Source: Amphibalanus amphitrite
Taxonomy: Eukaryota > Arthropoda > Thecostraca > Balanomorpha > Balanidae
Direction of reading: 5' to 3'
Assembly: GCF_019059575.1 (NCBI RefSeq)
Contig: NW_024881597.1
Coordinates: 600,501 to 664,500, forward strand
DNA length: 64,000 nt
Shown: positions 60,045-64,000 of the stretch, in pieces
Layout of the letters: each line of letters begins with the position of its first letter
How positions within the stretch are numbered: position 1 is the first letter of the stretch
The notes under the pieces: generated by a model
The model's database searches: none
Seen by the model: only the letters and a program-made list of their open reading frames with translations
Told to the model about the DNA's origin: nothing
Program-made: the position numbers and the translations under genes

Positions 60045-60960
60045 GGTAACTGTGGGGAAAACGCACCCCTGGGTTAAACGCCTCCCCTAAAAAAATCGTA
60101 CTTCTTATCGACGGATAGGTGTTTTATCCTGTCTTTCAGGACAGTCAGCTGCTTGTTTACCTAGGTTTCTATTTCCGGTTCTGAGTCTTGAGGAGCAGCG
60201 TGGGTAGGTGCTGACGTTGGTTTTGGATGTTGTTTTTGTTGTTTTTGCAGAAGATTCCTAATATTTTGATGCCCTCTTTATATCACAAACCTTGCTATTG
60301 TGCAGTGTGCACATCACTCAAAACTGCGTTTTATTGTCATTCTGTTGAATATATTATGCTGCGGCGTTAGTGGCGCGTTTTTTGTCAATATTTTGTTGAC
60401 CGGAAATGGAGTGGATGGGGCAAGACGCCTACTCGATGCATGGGGCAAGACGCCCCCAGTTTTCTGAAAGGGGGGGGCGTTTTGCACGGTGGTGAGAGTG
60501 CAGGGTAGCGCCCTGTAGGTCGGGGCCGAAAAGGCCTCTCCCTGTCCTTTTTTGCTGATATATCCTAAACGACTGCAGATATCGTCACCAAACTTTCAGG
60601 ACTCCTCCGCGCATCCATTTTACACATTGCAACAAAATTTTATTCCAAAGGCTATGATAGGTTGACCACAAATGACGTCAGAATGACGTCAAGTTCTGCC
60701 ATGTTCATCATTTTCTGTTGATAGATGGGGTGGGGGCGCTTTGCACATGGGTGTGGGCGTATTACCCAGGGTATGGGGCAAAACGCCCTTTTGCAAGGGT
60801 ATGCGAAAACCTTTTGGGGGGGTTAAATACCACACGCAGGTGTCTTTTCTTGGTCTCAAAACGTAGTAAAAAGAATGAGCTACATGATGGTGCCCAAAGG
60901 TTTAAGTAATCTGTGTTGGGTTGAGTGTCAGAAGGTTTCGCGCTTAAGGGGGGCGTTTTT
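60045..60960. repeat. GGGGCAARACGCC-word region with an embedded TTAA-family fragment
   Basis: Words such as GGGGAAAACGCACCCC, GGGGCAAGACGCC (twice near 60420-60455) and GGGGCAAAACGCCC (60777) recur across 0.9 kb. Between about 60540 and 60710 lies a reversed fragment homologous to the right part of copy A (AACTTTCAGGACTCC, CTATGATAGGTTGACC, ATGACGTCAGAATGACGTCA). The element boundaries are unclear. Confidence 0.45.
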
Positions 60961-61577
60961 GACCTATTCACTTTAATTATAAATCATTGCTAATTTCGAT
61001 CCGGATATCGTTATTCAATGCTGGCCTTTGCGTCCTCAGAAAAGTTGTTTATAGTCATGAAGGCTTGCATTGACCCATACTTTCCATTTTTCAGCACCAT
61101 TATTCGCCGTAGTTGACCAGGTGTTTTTCTTCAGCTCTCCCCTGAATCCTTTGGCTTAGACCTGGCGTATCACCCGTGCATCGCAAGACGCACCTACCAC
61201 ACACAAGTTCATGATCCCCACGAACCCACAGCAGCGTCCGTTCGCTTGGTGTGTGACCCCTTGACCTTTGGCCGCGACAAATGCCAGCTTGCCGGAGCAC
61301 CCCTCCCTACACGCGCTGCCCCGCCCGCTCCCCTCCCCCCCCCCCCCGGGTCGTGTCACGAAGGTTCGGGCTTACGCTACTACCGGCCGCTGCGCAGCTG
61401 TCACCTAGCGCTTGGGAATGTGTGGTCTGGTGCGGATTCAGCCAACTACCGGCTCGCGACACCAGCGCCACGTAGTGGCGACGGTACATTCTTTTTAGAC
61501 ACACTGTACAACTGGTCAGCATGACTATACACCGAACAACGTTACGGATACTGCGCTTCTGTTACTGACAGTGACCT

Positions 61578-62253
61578 ATGACGATTTATGGCGAGGTTAA
61601 GCTCTGTTTTCCCTGCTCGACGTGTCCTGTCGAGCTGCTCCACGGCCGACAGATGCGGACGGACCAGGACAACGCAGTCACGCCGGAGGGTGGCAGCACG
61701 GGAGACGACGCCGTGCGACAGCGGGTCAGCCGGAAGCAGCGCCAGATCGAAGCGCTACTTCGACAAGAGACAGCGAGTCCGTGCACCAACCATCCAGGTG
61801 GGAGACTGGGTCCGGTATCGGGTGATGCCGCGGCCACGTAAAGGACGCCCGCGTTTCTCGTCGCCGTGTCGTGTCACTGCTCGTCGTGGACCTGCTACGT
61901 ATGAGCTGGAAGGTGGTGTGCGTGTCCACGCCGAGCGCCCGTCTCGCTGCTCGCCACCTGATCTTCCCAGGTCTGCACCGTCTCCTGAGTGCACGGGTGT
62001 ACCGGAGGCCGAGCTGGGCCTGCTCTGTCAGCCCATCACCGACTCTGACGCTTCGACGGCCGGCGGACCGCGACAGCGAGCGTCGGCTGCTAGCGCCGAT
62101 GCCGCTGGTGACGCGGACCCGGAGCAGTCGCCCGTCGCCGGAGCAGCTGTAGCTGGCGAAGTGGTGCCGGAGCCGTCGCCCATCGCCGGAGCAGCCGCAG
62201 AGCCGTATCGAACGCGTAGTGGGCGATCAGTGCGAGCGCCGGTTTGCTTGTAA
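61578..62253 (+). pseudogene. Ty3/gypsy-type retrotransposon pol remnant (integrase C-terminal part)
   Basis: One frame holds CPVELLHGRQMRTD, like the SPAQLLYGRQLRT motif at the end of Ty3/gypsy integrase cores. A different frame (from about 61735) continues RSKRYFDKRQRVRAPTIQVG and DWVRYRVMPRPRKGRPRFSS, then GPATYELEGG, the GPY/F-like module, and ends RTRSGRSVRAPVCL at a stop. A frameshift therefore separates the two parts, and nothing upstream encodes RT or protease, so it is a dead 5'-truncated copy. A purine tract AGGGGAGGAAATAGG right after the stop, followed by TGATGTCG, could be the polypurine tract and start of a 3' LTR. Confidence 0.7.
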
Positions 62254-63466
62254 GGGGAGGAAATAGGTGATGTCGTATTGTTGGGAACTTTCCATCACGC
62301 TACCCGTGGCGCCTACTCTGCACTCGGCGGCTCCGGGCCGGCGCCGCCGAGGTGCAACCCGAGTCAACCGGCGGCCGGGTCAGGCCGCCCGGACCGGCCG
62401 GCGGGCAGAGCTCGGTGCGTCCTGGGGGCGGCTGGACGCTTGGTACCTACTATTGTGCTGTTGAACTCAACCGTTTTATTTTTTACTTACGTTAATATAC
62501 TACACTGTGTGTCAATGATGACTCCAAAAAATGTGCTCAACAGCCAAGACGCCCAGGTTTAGGTCGCTTGGGCGTCTGGCGGCATTGACTCTGTTCACCA
62601 GGGCTGGGAAATCTCTCATACTTTCATACCCCAGTAGGTAGCAGATATCGCTTTATTGTTCCATCAATTGTAGCAAAATCAACATTTCTCTCTTCCGTAC
62701 ATCATAAAGAAAATACAATAAAAACATCAAAATTCGCACATTCTTAAAATAGAGGGACCACCAGCCAGTGATCTCGTCGGCGAATAAGAACAAAACATTT
62801 GTGAGACTAACACAAGTTCAAAACGTCAGCTTTGTGCTCCATTTTATGACGAATCTGGCGGCTCTTTGTAGCAGTTTCCATTGTAGCATCACTAATTCTT
62901 CATACTCTGAGTCCATGGTGTGTCGTTTCGGGAACTAGCGAATGAAGTTTAGTACCGCCGTTCACCGGTGGATGGCGCTAGCTGGTAGTTTCGGCGAAAA
63001 CTCCGTCTGAGATGTTTGAAGGCTTCCCTTAATCCCTTGTTCAAACATGGACCCCGTCAGCCCCGGCAGAGGTATTTGTCCAGTGTACACCGCACCTGAG
63101 GACGGGTCAGCTGAGGGAGGGGAGTCACTATTGTGGCCTGAGGAATGCCGCGCCGGTCGGGGGACGGGGTCGGGAGGAGGGGGAGGGAGGCAGCGCCGTT
63201 CTTGCGGTGACGGGCTGGCTTGTCGCCTCAGCCTGGCATACGCTCAGTCGGCGAGGCGATGCGCATGACCCGGGAGCAGCTGAGAGTCCATGACTCCATA
63301 TAGACAATTGGCTCGTTTGTAAGCACGAACACTTGGAATGTTGCTGGTGCAGAATTTAAGCATAGGGACTATGTTTTTTTTGTGCCAAATTTTGTGTAGG
63401 TAGGTACATGTAAGGAATTTATAGAAATTTATTGTGACAGTTTCCAAAAAATCGGTCCAAGTTTTT

Positions 63467-64000
63467 TTAACCCTCGCCCTGGCAGGGGGGGGGGTCGATG
63501 CGACCCCCCCCCTAAGGTTTTTCGAAGATAGCGTAAAAACGGCGGCGCGCAGCGCCGCCAAATTTGGCACAGCCTATGGGGCATCCTTTTTACATATGAC
63601 CTGAAAATTTCAAGTCCGGGTGACCTTGGGTCAGGTCACCAGGTCAGAAAAACCGGTACAAGGTCATGGTCAAATTTCAATTTTCTTTTTGCACCTGTCC
63701 AACTCACAGTTTTGGACTGATTTCCTTCAAACTTTCAGGATGTGCTAAGTTCACCGAGTTGTATAACATATAGTTCGTTTTTTTTTAGGTCACTGACCAC
63801 CCCACTGACCTGAGGTAAGTTAGAGGTAATTACGTCATAATGTTAAGCCAATGGGAAAATACTAAATTCGGAAAATACTGGAGATATCCGCTTCATTCTA
63901 TCACTTTTGTGCTTTGAAACCACAGTACTTAACAGCAGGTCACTTGGTACTTCTTTATTTGGTGTACAGTCTGTCTTAAAAGTACCGCGCAAAGTGGCGG
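63467..64000 (+). mobile_element. TTAA-family MITE, copy J, cut by the window edge
   Basis: TTAA at 63467-63470, terminus CCCTCGCCCTGGCAGGGG, hairpin spacer TCGATGCGA, then AACGGCGGCGCGCAGCGCCG as in copies C and E, and AGGTCA arrays. The simple (left) end is present; the other end lies beyond the window. Confidence 0.85.

Noticed and set aside
63047-63268. An ATG in good context opening a Gly/Arg-rich frame, MDPVSPGRG...
   Set aside because: Composition-driven frame in a GC-rich patch with only a weak donor-like site (CAGAG/GTATTT); not enough to call an exon.

Overview
The window is nuclear DNA of an intron-rich, transposon-rich animal. Long introns with GT/AG junctions, GC-rich exons in AT-richer DNA, microsatellites, minisatellites and many small inverted-repeat transposons rule out a prokaryote. 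An invertebrate is most likely. An arthropod, perhaps a crustacean, is my guess from overall character only; no marker settles it.

The best-supported gene is a complete nicastrin (NCSTN), the large glycoprotein subunit of gamma-secretase, on the minus strand from 48094 to 34515. Twelve coding exons join with matching phases into a 707-residue protein (signal peptide, DYIGS region with the conserved glutamate, C-terminal membrane helix). A donor overlapping the stop codon allows an alternative C-terminus through an exon at 31596-31680. Inside the intron between its fourth and fifth exons lies a separate two-exon gene on the plus strand (42212-43806) for a 73-residue secreted peptide precursor that I do not recognise.

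The rest is mostly repeats. One family of roughly 0.9-1.2 kb elements with TTAA targets, G-run/C-run hairpins at both ends and internal arrays of AGGTCA half-sites occurs at least eleven times (1-61, 4164, 8112, 14808, 15987, 23686, 24872, 44958, 50545, 57923/59141, 58262, 63467). It looks like a piggyBac-type non-autonomous family whose end sequences differ from copy to copy but match within a copy. Two pairs share a single TTAA, and one copy sits inside another. A second family (38319, 49486) is built of units carrying CACGTG palindromes; one copy has received a 254-bp MITE that the other lacks. Other small elements are at 7261, 12651, 16312, 22168 and 46572, and a 2.1-kb CACTG...CAGTG element is at 26225-28358.

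Larger transposon remains are a nearly intact Penelope-like element with reverse transcriptase and GIY-YIG domains (52213-54486), next to a long (TA)n tract, and a frameshifted Ty3/gypsy-type pol tail (61578-62253). Two independent 20-bp minisatellites (30655-31530, 54995-56245) and a 52-bp one (13328-14205) create long stop-free frames that are not genes. Several isolated exons with good splice signals (1135-1842, 12046-12169, 17444-17686, 26839-27014, 51305-51502) probably belong to further genes that I cannot complete or name. Long stretches such as 5830-7260, 28360-30650, 32200-34500 and 48120-49100 show nothing I can support.
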